Assembly: GCA_025463265.1 (NCBI GenBank)
Contig: JAOBWH010000057.1
Location: 1-40,901, forward strand
Length of the DNA: 40,901 nt
From: Ilumatobacteraceae bacterium
GTDB lineage: Bacteria > Actinomycetota > Acidimicrobiia > Acidimicrobiales > Iamiaceae
Reading direction: 5' to 3'
Made by a program: the position numbers and the translations under genes
The notes under the pieces: generated by a model
Databases searched by the model: none
Told to the model about the DNA's origin: nothing
The model's input: the letters and a program-made list of their open reading frames with translations, nothing else
Shown here: one piece after another, positions 16,961 to 25,940 of the stretch
Layout of the letters: each line of letters opens with the position of its first letter
How positions within the stretch are numbered: the first letter of the stretch is position 1

Positions 16961-17335
16961 TCAGGCCTCGAGGCCCTCGGCGTCGTCGGGGCCGTCGTGG
17001 AACGGCCGGACCTCCACGGGCGCACGGCAGGCGGCCGAGCCGCGTGCGGCGAGCGCGAGCGCGGCGTCGAGGTCCGGCGCCTCCACGATCCAGAAGCCGC
17101 CGATGTGCTCCTTGGCCTCGGCGAAGGGTCCGTCGGTGGTGATGGTCTCGGCGCCGGTGGCATCGACCACCGTCGAGGTGGACGGCTCGTGCAGCCCGCC
17201 GGCGAACACCCAGGCGCCTTCGGCCTGGAGCTCGTCGTTGAACCGGCCGGTGGCCTCCATGGAGGCCTTCATCTCATCGGCGGGGGTGGCGGGCGCGCCA
17301 TCGACGTAGTGGACGAAGAGGAGGTACTGGGACAT
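16961..17335 (-). CDS. DGPF/YCII-family protein (ECF42 partner)
   Basis: A 124-residue protein with the diagnostic TDGPFAEAKEHIGGFWI motif in the middle and a MSQYLLFVHY start, matching the YCII-related (PF03795) family. These small dimeric ferredoxin-fold proteins are the standard neighbours of ECF42 sigma factors. A role in sensing or in the stress response is suspected but not settled. The ATG at 17335 was preferred over that at 17344 because AAAGGA at 17345-17350 lies at proper distance only from the former. First gene of a two-gene operon with the sigma factor. Confidence 0.88.
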   Translation of the reverse strand: MSQYLLFVHYVDGAPATPADEMKASMEATGRFNDELQAEGAWVFAGGLHEPSTSTVVDATGAETITTDGPFAEAKEHIGGFWIVEAPDLDAALALAARGSAACRAPVEVRPFHDGPDDAEGLEA

Positions 17336-17447
17336 GGGGAACATCCTTTGCTCGGAGGCGGGCCCGTTGCCCTGCCTTCACCACTACTACGAACGGCCGT
17401 CGGTCCGATCGACCACGCCGACGAGATTTCCGGGAATTCCTCGCGGA

Positions 17448-17453
17448 TAGGGT
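17448..17453 (+). promoter_or_regulatory. TAGGGT -10 box, leaderless promoter of the PPOX gene
   Basis: TAGGGT fits TANNNT and lies seven bases before the ATG at 17461, so transcription would start at or next to the start codon. A GGAATTCC palindrome at 17433-17440 lies in the spacer/-35 region and may be an operator. Confidence 0.45.
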
Positions 17454-17460
17454 CCCGGCC

Positions 17461-17958
17461 ATGGGGACCAACCAGCGCAGCCAGATCGAGATGAGCCACG
17501 ACGAGATCGTGCAGTACCTGGAGCGGAGCCGCACGGCGACCATGGTCACCAACGGTCCCAGCGGCCACCCCCACGCGGTGGCCATGTGGTACGCCGTCGT
17601 CGACGGGGCCATCTGGTTCGAGACCAAGGCCAAGTCGCAGAAGGCCACGAACCTCCGCCGCGACCCGAAGATCACCGTGCTGATCGAGGACGGCCACACC
17701 TACGACACCCTTCGTGGCGTGTCGCTGGAGGGCACCGCCGAGATCATCGACGACCCGGATGCGCTGTGGGCGGTGGGCGTGTCGGTGTGGGAGCGCTACA
17801 ACGGCCCCTACACCGACGAGATGAAGCCGCTCGTGGAGTTCATGCTCCACAAGCGCGTCGCCGTGCGCGTCGAGGTCAGCCGCACGCGCAGCTGGGACCA
17901 CCGCAAGCTCGGCATGGACCCGATCCCCCTGGGCGGCACCACCGCCGAGTTCCTGTAG
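17461..17958 (+). CDS. PPOX-class F420- or FMN-dependent flavin/deazaflavin enzyme
   Basis: A 165-residue split-barrel protein of the pyridoxamine 5'-phosphate oxidase-like superfamily. Typical segments are ATMVTNGPSGHPHAVAMWY, the cofactor-contact strand IWFETKAKSQKATNLRRDPKITVLIED, and SLEGTAEIIDDPD. This pattern is that of the actinobacterial F420-dependent PPOX family (Rv1155/Rv2074-like), which reduce unsaturated substrates such as biliverdin, or merely bind F420. It is divergent from the DGPF/ECF42 operon across 125 bases and reads out of a putative leaderless promoter. The substrate is unknown; FMN use is possible. Confidence 0.85.
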   Translation: MGTNQRSQIEMSHDEIVQYLERSRTATMVTNGPSGHPHAVAMWYAVVDGAIWFETKAKSQKATNLRRDPKITVLIEDGHTYDTLRGVSLEGTAEIIDDPDALWAVGVSVWERYNGPYTDEMKPLVEFMLHKRVAVRVEVSRTRSWDHRKLGMDPIPLGGTTAEFL

Positions 17959-17974
17959 ACGGCTCGCTCTGACG

Positions 17975-20900
17975 TCAGTTCTGGCTGGCGTCGACGGCGG
18001 CGATCATCTGGTCGAGCTGCTGGACCATCGGCGTGAGGTGGTGCTGGGCCGCCATCTGGCGGGCCTGCTGCAGCGATGCCAGGGCCTCCTGCTTGCGACC
18101 GAGCTGGCCGAGGAGCTCTCCCCGGTTGGCGGTGGCGAAGAGCACCCCCTGGGCGTCGCCCGTGGCCCGGCTCAGCTGGAGCTGCTCGTCGACGCAGGCC
18201 AGGGCCCCGGTCAGGTCGCCCTGCTGCTGCTTGACGATGGCCCGGTTCCCGACGCAGGCGGCGAGGCCCACCTGGTTGCCGGTGCGGCGGCAGATCTCCT
18301 CCTGCTCGTCGAGGAGCGCGGTGGCCCCCGCGAGGTCGCCCTGGCCCAGCACGAGCAGGGCGCGATCGCCGACGGCCTGCTGCAGCATCCCGTCGTCGCC
18401 GAGGGCGCGGGCGGTGGTGGCCAGGTCCTCGTAGACCGGTCCCGCCTCCGCGGCGCGACCGGTGCGGTTCAGGTGCTGGAGGGCCTGGGGGAGGATCTGC
18501 TGGGCCTGCTGCCAGGCACCGGACCGCACGCACGCGTGGCCGCAGGCGACGAGGTCGTCCGTGGCGGCGGCGTCGTCGCCGAGCACGTTGTGCACCTGCC
18601 ACCGGTTGTTGAGCAGCGGCACCAGCACCATCCAGAGGTTCCGCTCGCGCAGCACCGGCTCGGCGGCGTCGTACCAGGCGAGGCCGTTGCGGAGGTCGTT
18701 GCCGGCCACGGCCACGTTGCCCAGGTTGACCTGTGCGGTGGCCACCGCGGACGGGTCGCCGAGCTGGGTGGCGACCGCCAGCTCCTCCTGGTGGGCCGCC
18801 GCCGAGCCGGGGAGATCACCCGTCTCCCGGCGGCCGGTGCCGAGTGAGCCGAGGGCGAGGACCAGGGCACCCGGTGCGTCGGCCGCCTTGGCGGTGAGGA
18901 CGGCCTCGGTGGCCAGGCGCACCACCTCGGGCCAGCGGCCCTCGTCGGTGGCGACCCGGGCCTGGCCGTCGAGGACACGGGCCAGCAGCGCACCGTCGCC
19001 CATGCGGCGCACCAGCGCCTCCGCCTCCGCGCTGCGCGCCGCACCTCCGGCCGCGTCGCCGAGCTGGCGCAGGGTGTTGCCCAGGTTCAACAGGGCCTCG
19101 GCCTGGGCGCGCAGGTCGCCGGCCTCCACCGCCCACGTGCGGTACGCCTCGAACCGCTCCACCGCGGCGGCCGGATCGCCCCGGTCGGCCTGGATCGCCG
19201 CCTGGCCCACCAGCGCAGCGCCCAGCCCGGCGGCATCGCCGACCGCGCGGCACCGGGCCTCCTGCTCGGCGAGCAGCACCATGGCCTCGTCGTAGCGGCC
19301 GAGCTGGCGCAGGGCGCCGGCCCGGTTGCCCAGGCTGGCCTGGAGACCCCCCGTGTTCCCGAGCCGGCGGCACAGGTCTGACTCTTCGCTGAACAGGGCG
19401 ACCGCAATGTCCAGTTCGCCGCTGTCTCGGCGGGCCAGGGCGAGGTTGCCGAGCGCCGCCTGCAGCAGCGCATCGTCGCCCGCAGCTCGGCTGAGGGCGA
19501 CCGCCTCCTCCAGCGGGACCTCGGCCGCGTTCAGCTCGCCCTGGAGCCAGAGCGCCGCACCCAGGTTCACGAGCGATGCCCGGAGCCGCGCCGGCGCCCG
19601 CTCCTCGCCGGGTGCGCCGCCCGCCCGGTAGTGGTCGACGAGGAAGCTGTTGAGGGCGAGCGCTTCGGTGGGGTGGCCGGCGTCGGTCACCAGCCGGGCC
19701 ACCGCCCAGGCCTCCTCGGCGTGCGCCGCCGGGTCGGCGAGGACTGCGGCGTAGCCCTGCACCACGGACCGCCCCGCCTCCTCGGCTCGGGCCCACTGAC
19801 GCCGCAGGTCCCCGTGGGCGATGGGGTACGCCACCTCGAGGTAGGCGAGGTCGCTGATGGTCCGCACCAGGCCGTCGATGTCGCCGGCAGCCAGCTGGGC
19901 CCAGGGGAGCTCCTCGACCTGCCGGGGCCCCAGGGGCTCCGCCGCGAAGTACCCGGCCACCACCGCCGAGGCCTGCTGGCGGTCCGCCTCGGTGGGGAGG
20001 TAGCGGTCCTCGACCGCCCGGCGGTGCACGGGCGTGGCGAAGCCGAGCATGCCCGAGCGGGTGACGAGGCCGTCCTCGGCGGCGAGCACCAACGGCGACC
20101 AGACGGCGTGGGGCACCGGCTCGCCACCCGCCCCGGCCAGCCGGGCCAGCAGCTCCGGCTCGGTCAGGCCACGGCGCGACGCCCACAGCGCCCGCATGGC
20201 GTCGCCCACCAGCCCGGGCCGATCCTGCTCGAAGTCCTGCTCGTAGCGGTCGAGCACCTGCTCCAGGAGGTCGTCGACCGTGGCGGCCGACAGGTACCGG
20301 TCGATCACCTCGCCGAGGGTGAAGTGATCGCCCCACTGGCGCAGCTCGTCGAGCACGGTGCGCAGGAACAGGGGGGTGCCGGTCTGCGGCGCCGCGGCCA
20401 GGCGATCGACGTGCACGGCGTCGAGCCCCTTCGACCACCGTCCCAGGAACGTGGCGATGAACGCCCGGCGCTCGGCATCGTCGAGCGGCGGGACCTCGCC
20501 CACGGGCCACTCCCTGCGGTTCGCCTCGTCGACGGTCCGCCGATCGCTGGTCGTGATGATCACCCGCACCGTGGGCGGGAGCTGGAGCGGAAGCCAGGTC
20601 AGGTCCGGCGCACCATCGATGTCGGTGAGCAGCTCGACGCCATCGACCACCAACACGATGCGCTCACCGCTGGTGCCCCTCCGTTCGAGGGCGGAGAACA
20701 GCGAGGCTCGGCGACCTGGCGCATCGTCGGGGAGCAGCGCCACATCGACCATCGGGTCGAGGGCGGCGACCAGGCGGGCGGCCAGGTTCCGCCAGTCGGA
20801 CGCATCGGACGTGGCCCCGACGTGGTGCACGAACGCGCCGCGGTCGTCGGCCCAGCGAGCCACCAGCGGCGTGATGTCCGAACCGGGCGGGCCGTGCAGG

Positions 20901-21712
20901 ACGAGCGGCGGCGCGATCCCGTCGACGTACCGGTCGAGCGCCGCCACCACCTGGGGCCGGTCGATGTGGCCGGCACCCCGGGCTGCGCCGAACGCCCGAT
21001 GGGCATCGGCTTCGCGCTCGACCGCATCGGGCACCTCACCCGCCGGGAACAGCTCGTCGATCATCGCCGTCAGCTCGGCGAGGACCTGGCGGCCGAGGTC
21101 CTGCGGCGACCGGTAGTCCTGGCACGGGTGGCCGGAGGACCGGACCCGGTCCTTCAGCTGCTCCAGCTTCGGGATGTTCTCGGGATCGGCCTCGACCAGG
21201 ACCTCCTGCTCCTCCGGCGGCCGCGACGCCACCCACGAGGGGTCCCGCAGGTGGAAGAACGTGTGGCCGGCGGCACCGGGATCGTGGAGGACGCCGTGCA
21301 GCACCTCCATCTCGGTGACCGAGGTGCCCGACAGCGATCCCAGCCAGGGCAGCTGCTCGACGAGGTTCGCCGGCATCTCCTCGGGGACCCAGCCGTACCG
21401 CTGGCCGAGCAGGCCGAGGAAGAAGGGCCGGCTGCGGTCGATCTCGGCCAGACAGATCGGCAGCACCGCACCCTCGGCCTTCTGCTCGTCGGTGACGCCC
21501 CAGCGCAGGTCGACCTCCGACCAGCCGACGCCCCGCTCCTCGCACAGCCGACGCACCTGCGGGAATACCCGCTTCACCAACTCCTCGCGCTCGGCCTGCA
21601 TGTCCCGGAACGTCGACGACACGAACACCCGCACCGCCCGCTGCGACCCGAACCCGATCTCTCCGGCGTCCCCAGAACCGCTCCCGCCCGCACCTGATCC
21701 CGCATCAGCCAT
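17975..21712 (-). CDS. DUF4062 / STAND-NTPase-like / TPR protein with degenerate P-loop
   Basis: A 1245-residue protein. Residues about 27-110 are DUF4062 (VFVSSTFRDMQAEREELVKR, then VDLRWGVTDEQ), the N-terminal module also found in TEP1 and NPHP3-like proteins. About 265-600 is a STAND-type NTPase region with LVLHGPPGSDIT at 270-281 and a Walker B-like RIVLVVDG at 351-358. The Walker A Lys and preceding Gly are replaced (SDIT in place of SGKS/T), so ATP binding by the usual mode is doubtful. From about 650 to 1240 there are some 14 TPR-like helical repeats rich in ALxNLGxxLxQLGDxxGA. Such proteins act as signal-sensing scaffolds, several in anti-phage defence, but no effector domain is recognised here. 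The ATG at 21712 has AGGA eight bases upstream; an ATG at 21721 is an alternative. Confidence 0.85.
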   Translation of the reverse strand: MADAGSGAGGSGSGDAGEIGFGSQRAVRVFVSSTFRDMQAEREELVKRVFPQVRRLCEERGVGWSEVDLRWGVTDEQKAEGAVLPICLAEIDRSRPFFLGLLGQRYGWVPEEMPANLVEQLPWLGSLSGTSVTEMEVLHGVLHDPGAAGHTFFHLRDPSWVASRPPEEQEVLVEADPENIPKLEQLKDRVRSSGHPCQDYRSPQDLGRQVLAELTAMIDELFPAGEVPDAVEREADAHRAFGAARGAGHIDRPQVVAALDRYVDGIAPPLVLHGPPGSDITPLVARWADDRGAFVHHVGATSDASDWRNLAARLVAALDPMVDVALLPDDAPGRRASLFSALERRGTSGERIVLVVDGVELLTDIDGAPDLTWLPLQLPPTVRVIITTSDRRTVDEANRREWPVGEVPPLDDAERRAFIATFLGRWSKGLDAVHVDRLAAAPQTGTPLFLRTVLDELRQWGDHFTLGEVIDRYLSAATVDDLLEQVLDRYEQDFEQDRPGLVGDAMRALWASRRGLTEPELLARLAGAGGEPVPHAVWSPLVLAAEDGLVTRSGMLGFATPVHRRAVEDRYLPTEADRQQASAVVAGYFAAEPLGPRQVEELPWAQLAAGDIDGLVRTISDLAYLEVAYPIAHGDLRRQWARAEEAGRSVVQGYAAVLADPAAHAEEAWAVARLVTDAGHPTEALALNSFLVDHYRAGGAPGEERAPARLRASLVNLGAALWLQGELNAAEVPLEEAVALSRAAGDDALLQAALGNLALARRDSGELDIAVALFSEESDLCRRLGNTGGLQASLGNRAGALRQLGRYDEAMVLLAEQEARCRAVGDAAGLGAALVGQAAIQADRGDPAAAVERFEAYRTWAVEAGDLRAQAEALLNLGNTLRQLGDAAGGAARSAEAEALVRRMGDGALLARVLDGQARVATDEGRWPEVVRLATEAVLTAKAADAPGALVLALGSLGTGRRETGDLPGSAAAHQEELAVATQLGDPSAVATAQVNLGNVAVAGNDLRNGLAWYDAAEPVLRERNLWMVLVPLLNNRWQVHNVLGDDAAATDDLVACGHACVRSGAWQQAQQILPQALQHLNRTGRAAEAGPVYEDLATTARALGDDGMLQQAVGDRALLVLGQGDLAGATALLDEQEEICRRTGNQVGLAACVGNRAIVKQQQGDLTGALACVDEQLQLSRATGDAQGVLFATANRGELLGQLGRKQEALASLQQARQMAAQHHLTPMVQQLDQMIAAVDASQN

Positions 21713-21770
21713 GGCGCGCATCCTGCCAGTTCCCGAGCAGCCAGATCCTCCTCCGCCGGTCCACGTTCGG

Positions 21771-22649
21771 TCAGGCGAGGAGCCAGCGGACGGTGTCGAC
21801 GTGCTGGTCCGCGTAGCGGGAGTCCCAGGCCCAGGCGACGGTCTGGGCGACGGTCCAGCCGAGCGCTCGGTCGCGGTCGAGCCCGAGCTCGGTGCACAGG
21901 CGGTCAAAGCGTCCCCGGACCGCAGCGGGGGAGTGGCCGAGCTGGCAGTCCCGGACGGCAGGCGAGATGCCGAGCTCCCGCTCGCCCACCAGCGGCTTGG
22001 GGTCGATGGCGAGCCAGCCTCGCTGCGACTCGAGGATGTTGTCGCCGTGGAGGTCCTGGTGCAGCAGCACCGGGTCGCCCTGCGTCCCGGGCAGGTCGCG
22101 CAACGCCTCGTCGGCTGCTTCGACCAGTCGCCGCTCGCACGGCTCGCCGGCCTCGGCCCACCTCGCCCACAGCGTCGACCGCCAGCCGGCTGCCTCCTCT
22201 GCGAGCGACCGGAAGGGCGCGCCCGCCGGCACCCACAGCTGGGGGAGCAGGTCCGCCACCACGGCGACCGCGTCGACGTCGGTGCGTCCGGCCAGGCGGG
22301 CGCCGGGCGTGCACCGTTCGAGGAGGAGCGCGTGCCGGGTCGGGTCGTGGGCGAGGAGGCGGATGGCGCCGTGGCCGTCCCAGGCGCCGAGGGCGGCGGC
22401 CTCGTGCTCGCACTCGGGGTGCGGCCACTGCACCTTGATGGCGACGTCGCGCCCGTCCTGCACGGCCGGCGCAGCCCACGACACCGAGGAGCCGTCGTAG
22501 GGCGCACCGACCTGGAGGCCCCACCGATCGGCGCACCCCGTCACGAGGCGCGGGAGTTCGTCGAGCCAGGCGGAGCCATCGGGATCACCCCGCAGCCAGG
22601 CCAGAGCGGGCGGAACCGTGATCGTTTCGCCACCGCCCAGGTCCGCCAT
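21771..22649 (-). CDS. Streptomycin 6-kinase-like (APH(6) family) phosphotransferase
   Basis: A 292-residue kinase of the aminoglycoside/hydroxyurea phosphotransferase family. The catalytic loop HQDLHGDNIL and the following metal-binding AIDPKPLVGERE are intact, and the N-lobe Lys lies in VAIKVQWPHPECEHEAAAL. Family members phosphorylate streptomycin or small sugars and alcohols; housekeeping paralogues of unknown substrate are common in actinobacteria, so resistance should not be assumed. The ATG at 22649 was chosen where similarity begins and has AGGTGG 11 bases upstream. The STAND gene starts 58 bases downstream in the same direction, so the two may be co-transcribed. It is divergent from the radical SAM gene. 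Confidence 0.8.
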   Translation of the reverse strand: MADLGGGETITVPPALAWLRGDPDGSAWLDELPRLVTGCADRWGLQVGAPYDGSSVSWAAPAVQDGRDVAIKVQWPHPECEHEAAALGAWDGHGAIRLLAHDPTRHALLLERCTPGARLAGRTDVDAVAVVADLLPQLWVPAGAPFRSLAEEAAGWRSTLWARWAEAGEPCERRLVEAADEALRDLPGTQGDPVLLHQDLHGDNILESQRGWLAIDPKPLVGERELGISPAVRDCQLGHSPAAVRGRFDRLCTELGLDRDRALGWTVAQTVAWAWDSRYADQHVDTVRWLLA

Positions 22650-22739
22650 CGGCAGATCGTGCCACCTGGAGCCGCCGCGGGCGTGCGGTACCCTCGACCA
22701 GACGGGCACTGGGGCCATCGACTCGGGGAGGATCGGGAA

Positions 22740-24710
22740 ATGCGCATCGCCTTGGTCCAGTGCCCCCCGTGGGGCTCCCTGCCACCGCTCGGCCTGGCCA
22801 CCCTCAAGGCGTACCTCGAGGAGCGGGGTCACGAGGCGCCGTGCTTCGACCTGAACATCGACTACTGCCGAGACCGCTTGGCGGACCTCATCGACGATCT
22901 CGGCGGATCGGTCTACGCCCGGCCCGATCCGTGGGTCTCGGGTTCCTACGAGGAGTGGGACTTCGACTTCGACGGCGAGGTCAAGTTCCGGTCGGCGCTC
23001 AAGGACCGGCCGCTCCCGTACCAGCGTTGGGCGAGCGAGATCCTGGCCTGCGCGCCGCGCGTGGTGGGGTTCAGCCTGCAGTCCACCAACCTCGGCGTGA
23101 CGCTGCAGGTCGCCCAGGAGATCGCTCGCCGGGACCCGTCGGTGGTCATCGTGTTCGGTGGTCCGAACGTCGCCGAGGCGCAGCAGGGCCGCATGGCGCT
23201 GCTGACCGGCATCCCCGACGTGCTGGTCGAGGGTGAAGGGGAAGAGACTGCGATCGCCCTGTTGGAGGCCATCGAGTCCGGCGCTGGGCTCGAGACCGTC
23301 GCGGGGATCGGGCTCCTGGTGGACGGAAAGCCGGTGTGGACCGAGCGTCGGCCACTCCTGAAGGACATCAACGCGCTGCCGTTCCCGGACTTCAGCGACT
23401 TCGACTGGATGCAGTACCCGAACCCCTACGAGATCCCGGTGATGGCGTCGCGGGGGTGCGTCCTCAAGTGCGCCTTCTGCTACGAGACCGTCTACTGGAA
23501 GCGGTACCGGACCCAGAGCGGACCTCGCGTGGTGGCCGAGATCCTCCACCAGATCGAACGGCACCCGCTCAACGGCGAGAGGCAGTTCGGCATCGCGTTC
23601 GCCGACTCGCTCGTGAACGGCCATCTCGGTGGGCTGCGGCGCATGGCGGACTCGCTGATCGAGAACGGCACGAACATCTACTGGAACGGTCAGGCGACCA
23701 TCAACACCAAGATGGACGAGGACTACATCATGGCCCTGCGTCGGTCGGGCTGCACCGGGTTGTCATTCGGCTTGGAGAGCGGATCGCCGCTGGTCATCGA
23801 GTCGATGGGCAAACGCTTCGACATCGACGAGGCCGTCGGGTTCTTCGAGCGGGTCCAGCGCTCCGGGATCGAGCTCGTGGTGAACGTCATGGTCGGGTTC
23901 CCGACGGAGACCCGAGCAGACTTCATCGAGACGCTCCGCTTCCTGCGCCGGATTCGCAAGCTGATCCACATGGTGAACAACGTCGGGTCGACGGCCATCG
24001 TCGGTGGGTCCCGCCTCCACCAGGATCCCGAGCAGTTCGGCGTGCAGCCGCTCCATCCCGAGTGGTGGGCGGACCACATCAACCTCGAGTGGACCTCGGA
24101 GGCGGCAGGCGACGAGCGCAACCGCCAGCGCCGGGTGCGCCTGCTCCACGCGTGGATGGCGCTCATGCGCATCCCGCACCAGAAGATCGGCCCGTCGTCG
24201 GCACCGCGGTGGAGGCTGCGGTTGCCCGCGCTCGCCCGGGTCAAGCGGTCCTTCGGCCAGCGGTCGGCGAGCGAGGCGCAGGAGCGCGAGAAGGCCCAGC
24301 CCCCGACGCCGGTGGTGATCACGATGACCGAAGCGTCGGTCCAGCGTCGCCTGGCGAAGATCGCCAGGGTCGCGGGGGTCGAGCCGCTGGTCCTCGAACT
24401 TGCGGACGGGTTGCTTGCTCCGGGAGGACTGCTCCCTGCCTGGTCGGAGCCGTTCGCCCCGGAGGAGTGGACCGGGCGCTCGGGGATGGCGATCCACGAC
24501 CTGATCGCGGCGCGCGTCCAGGGCACGGTGCGCATGTCGGAGTCGAGGTCGTCGTCGCAGGGAGTCGTCGATGTGGCACTCACGATCGAAGGCGGCGACC
24601 TCGACGTGACCGGCTTCAAGATCAAGACGTTCCCGCCGCTTGAACCGGAAGGCCCGCAGACGGTGGCGATCGTTCCCGTGGTGCGGACGGCAGCGAGCGC
24701 TCGCGGCTAA
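22740..24710 (+). CDS. B12-binding-type radical SAM protein with unassigned C-terminal extension
   Basis: A 656-residue protein. Residues about 1-200 form a cobalamin-binding-like Rossmann domain (MRIALVQCPPWGSLPPLGLATLKAYLEERGH; VVIVFGGPNVAE). The radical SAM core starts with Cys240-x3-Cys244-x2-Cys247 (RGCVLKCAFCYE) and continues with LSFGLESGSP and VNVMVGFPTET, as in BchE/MiaB-like class B enzymes. The last roughly 190 residues, after LHAWMALMRIPHQKIG, contain a basic stretch and then a beta-rich tail I cannot assign. Likely chemistry is a radical methylation or rearrangement; the substrate is unknown. GGGGAGG lies seven to eight bases before the ATG. It is divergent from the APH(6)-like gene with a 90-base gap, and a possible TACCCT -10 lies at 22689-22694. 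Confidence 0.85.
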   Translation: MRIALVQCPPWGSLPPLGLATLKAYLEERGHEAPCFDLNIDYCRDRLADLIDDLGGSVYARPDPWVSGSYEEWDFDFDGEVKFRSALKDRPLPYQRWASEILACAPRVVGFSLQSTNLGVTLQVAQEIARRDPSVVIVFGGPNVAEAQQGRMALLTGIPDVLVEGEGEETAIALLEAIESGAGLETVAGIGLLVDGKPVWTERRPLLKDINALPFPDFSDFDWMQYPNPYEIPVMASRGCVLKCAFCYETVYWKRYRTQSGPRVVAEILHQIERHPLNGERQFGIAFADSLVNGHLGGLRRMADSLIENGTNIYWNGQATINTKMDEDYIMALRRSGCTGLSFGLESGSPLVIESMGKRFDIDEAVGFFERVQRSGIELVVNVMVGFPTETRADFIETLRFLRRIRKLIHMVNNVGSTAIVGGSRLHQDPEQFGVQPLHPEWWADHINLEWTSEAAGDERNRQRRVRLLHAWMALMRIPHQKIGPSSAPRWRLRLPALARVKRSFGQRSASEAQEREKAQPPTPVVITMTEASVQRRLAKIARVAGVEPLVLELADGLLAPGGLLPAWSEPFAPEEWTGRSGMAIHDLIAARVQGTVRMSESRSSSQGVVDVALTIEGGDLDVTGFKIKTFPPLEPEGPQTVAIVPVVRTAASARG

Positions 24711-24803
24711 GCGCACATGAAACCGGCCCGGGATCGGCAGCGGGTGCGCAGTCCTGACAGCAGGGTGTCCCAAGACCCACCGGACCGGGGCCGGGTTTGC
24801 GAA

Positions 24804-24823
24804 AACGAGAACGTGTTCTAGTG
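24804..24823 (+). promoter_or_regulatory. KstR-like operator C (DUF35/thiolase operon promoter)
   Basis: AACGAGAACGTGTTCTAGTG, with core GAACGTGTTC at 24809-24818. It overlaps a TAGTGT -10 box (24819-24824) that lies seven bases before the proposed GTG start at 24832. The repressor would therefore cover the promoter directly, and the mRNA would be leaderless. The rest of the 121-base gap (24711-24831) shows only GC-rich weak dyads. Confidence 0.85.
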
Positions 24824-24831
24824 TGCGCTGC

Positions 24832-25311
24832 GTGACGGATCAGACAGAAGCCGGGGAGATCCTCTCTGCCCCGCTCATCATCGAGTACCCGTTCAAGCGG
24901 ACCACCGGCCCCATCATCGGCGCCTTCCTCACCGGCCTGCGCGAGCAGGTCCTGGTGGGTTCGAAGGCCGAAGATGGTCGGGTCATCGTGCCGCCCGCCG
25001 AGTTCGACCCGGTCTCGGGCAACGACCTCACCGAGCTTGTTGAGGTGGGCCCCGAGGGGGTCATCGCCACGTGGGCGTGGGTGACCGCACCCCACGCCAA
25101 GCACCCGCTCGACGACCCGTTCGCCTGGGTCCTCGTCACGCTCGACGGCGCTGACACGCCGATGCTCGGCGCGCTCAAGGCCGACGGCATCGACGCCGTG
25201 TCGACCGGCGCCCGGGTGAAGCCCGTGTGGGCCGAGGAGCGCGAAGGCCACATCGACGACATCGCCCACTGGGTCCTCGTCGACGACGCCGACGAAGGAG
25301 ACCGAGCCTGA
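24832..25311 (+). CDS. DUF35-like OB-fold protein, first of a pair
   Basis: A 159-residue protein resembling the DUF35 (OB-fold acyl-CoA-associated) family: an N-terminal helix (PFKRTTGPIIGAFLTGLREQ), then the usual rubredoxin-like zone, then OB-fold strands (GVIATWAWV, PFAWVLVTLDGADTPMLGALK, ARVKPVW). The zinc-ribbon Cys residues of many relatives are absent. These proteins bind and stabilise partner thiolase-fold enzymes, as ChsH2 does for Ltp2 in steroid side-chain degradation. The GTG at 24832 was chosen over one at 24823 because of its spacing from the -10 box. The stop overlaps the next start by one base. By position and partners it resembles part of M. tuberculosis Rv3521 (inference). 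Confidence 0.78.
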   Translation: MTDQTEAGEILSAPLIIEYPFKRTTGPIIGAFLTGLREQVLVGSKAEDGRVIVPPAEFDPVSGNDLTELVEVGPEGVIATWAWVTAPHAKHPLDDPFAWVLVTLDGADTPMLGALKADGIDAVSTGARVKPVWAEEREGHIDDIAHWVLVDDADEGDRA

Positions 25312-25940
25312 TGCCCGAGATCCAGCTGCCCGCCTCGCTGCAGGACGTGGAAGCCGTGCGGTCCGTCCGGACGCCCGCCCGGCTCGACTACACGTTCACC
25401 CCCGGCGATGCCACCTCCAGGTTCCTGGCCGGCATCACCCAGAAGAAGATCATCGGCCAGCAGGCCAACCCCGACAGCCGGGTGTACGTCCCGGCCCGCG
25501 GCGCCGATCCCGAGCTGGGTGCGGCCACGCCGATCGAGGTCGAGGTCGCCCAGGTGGGCACCGTCACCTCCTTCTGCGTGGTCAACCTGCAGTTCTACGG
25601 GTCCGGCATGGAGATCCCGTACACGTCCGCCCTGATCCTCCTGGACGGTGCCGATCTGTCGATCATGCACCTCATCCAGGAGATCCCCGCCGACCAGGTC
25701 CGCATCGGCATGCGGGTCGAGGCGGTGTGGCGCGACGACGCCGACATCGAGCCCACGCTCGAGTCCATCAAGTGGTTCCGCCCGACCGGCGAGCCCGACG
25801 ACGTCAACGTCCGCATCCCCGGCGAGATCCGTGGCACCGGCCTCGGCTCCTGGGTCGGCGGCGTGGCCCCGACCGAGCTGACCGTGCGCAACCCGCGCAC
25901 CGGCGAGGGTGGCACAGCAGAGTTCGGAGGTGAGGGCTGA
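25311..25940 (+). CDS. DUF35-like OB-fold protein, second of a pair
   Basis: A 209-residue protein with an OB-fold like its neighbour: LDYTFTPGDATSRFLAGITQKKIIGQ, then PIEVEVAQVGTVTSF, ALILLDGADLSIMHLIQEI and GMRVEAVW. The C-terminal 50 residues, beyond the OB-fold, are Pro/Gly-rich and perhaps contact a partner. Cys residues of a zinc ribbon are again missing. Start and stop overlap both neighbours by one base, so four genes are coupled in series. Role: presumed accessory subunit for the two thiolase-fold proteins that follow. That two separate OB-fold proteins serve two thiolase-like proteins suggests two heterodimers or one larger complex (inference). Confidence 0.78.
   Translation: MPEIQLPASLQDVEAVRSVRTPARLDYTFTPGDATSRFLAGITQKKIIGQQANPDSRVYVPARGADPELGAATPIEVEVAQVGTVTSFCVVNLQFYGSGMEIPYTSALILLDGADLSIMHLIQEIPADQVRIGMRVEAVWRDDADIEPTLESIKWFRPTGEPDDVNVRIPGEIRGTGLGSWVGGVAPTELTVRNPRTGEGGTAEFGGEG

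Noticed and set aside
21771-22649. Streptomycin resistance gene
   Set aside because: The fold and catalytic loop support a phosphotransferase, but chromosomal members of this family often have other substrates. No mobile element or other resistance gene is nearby.
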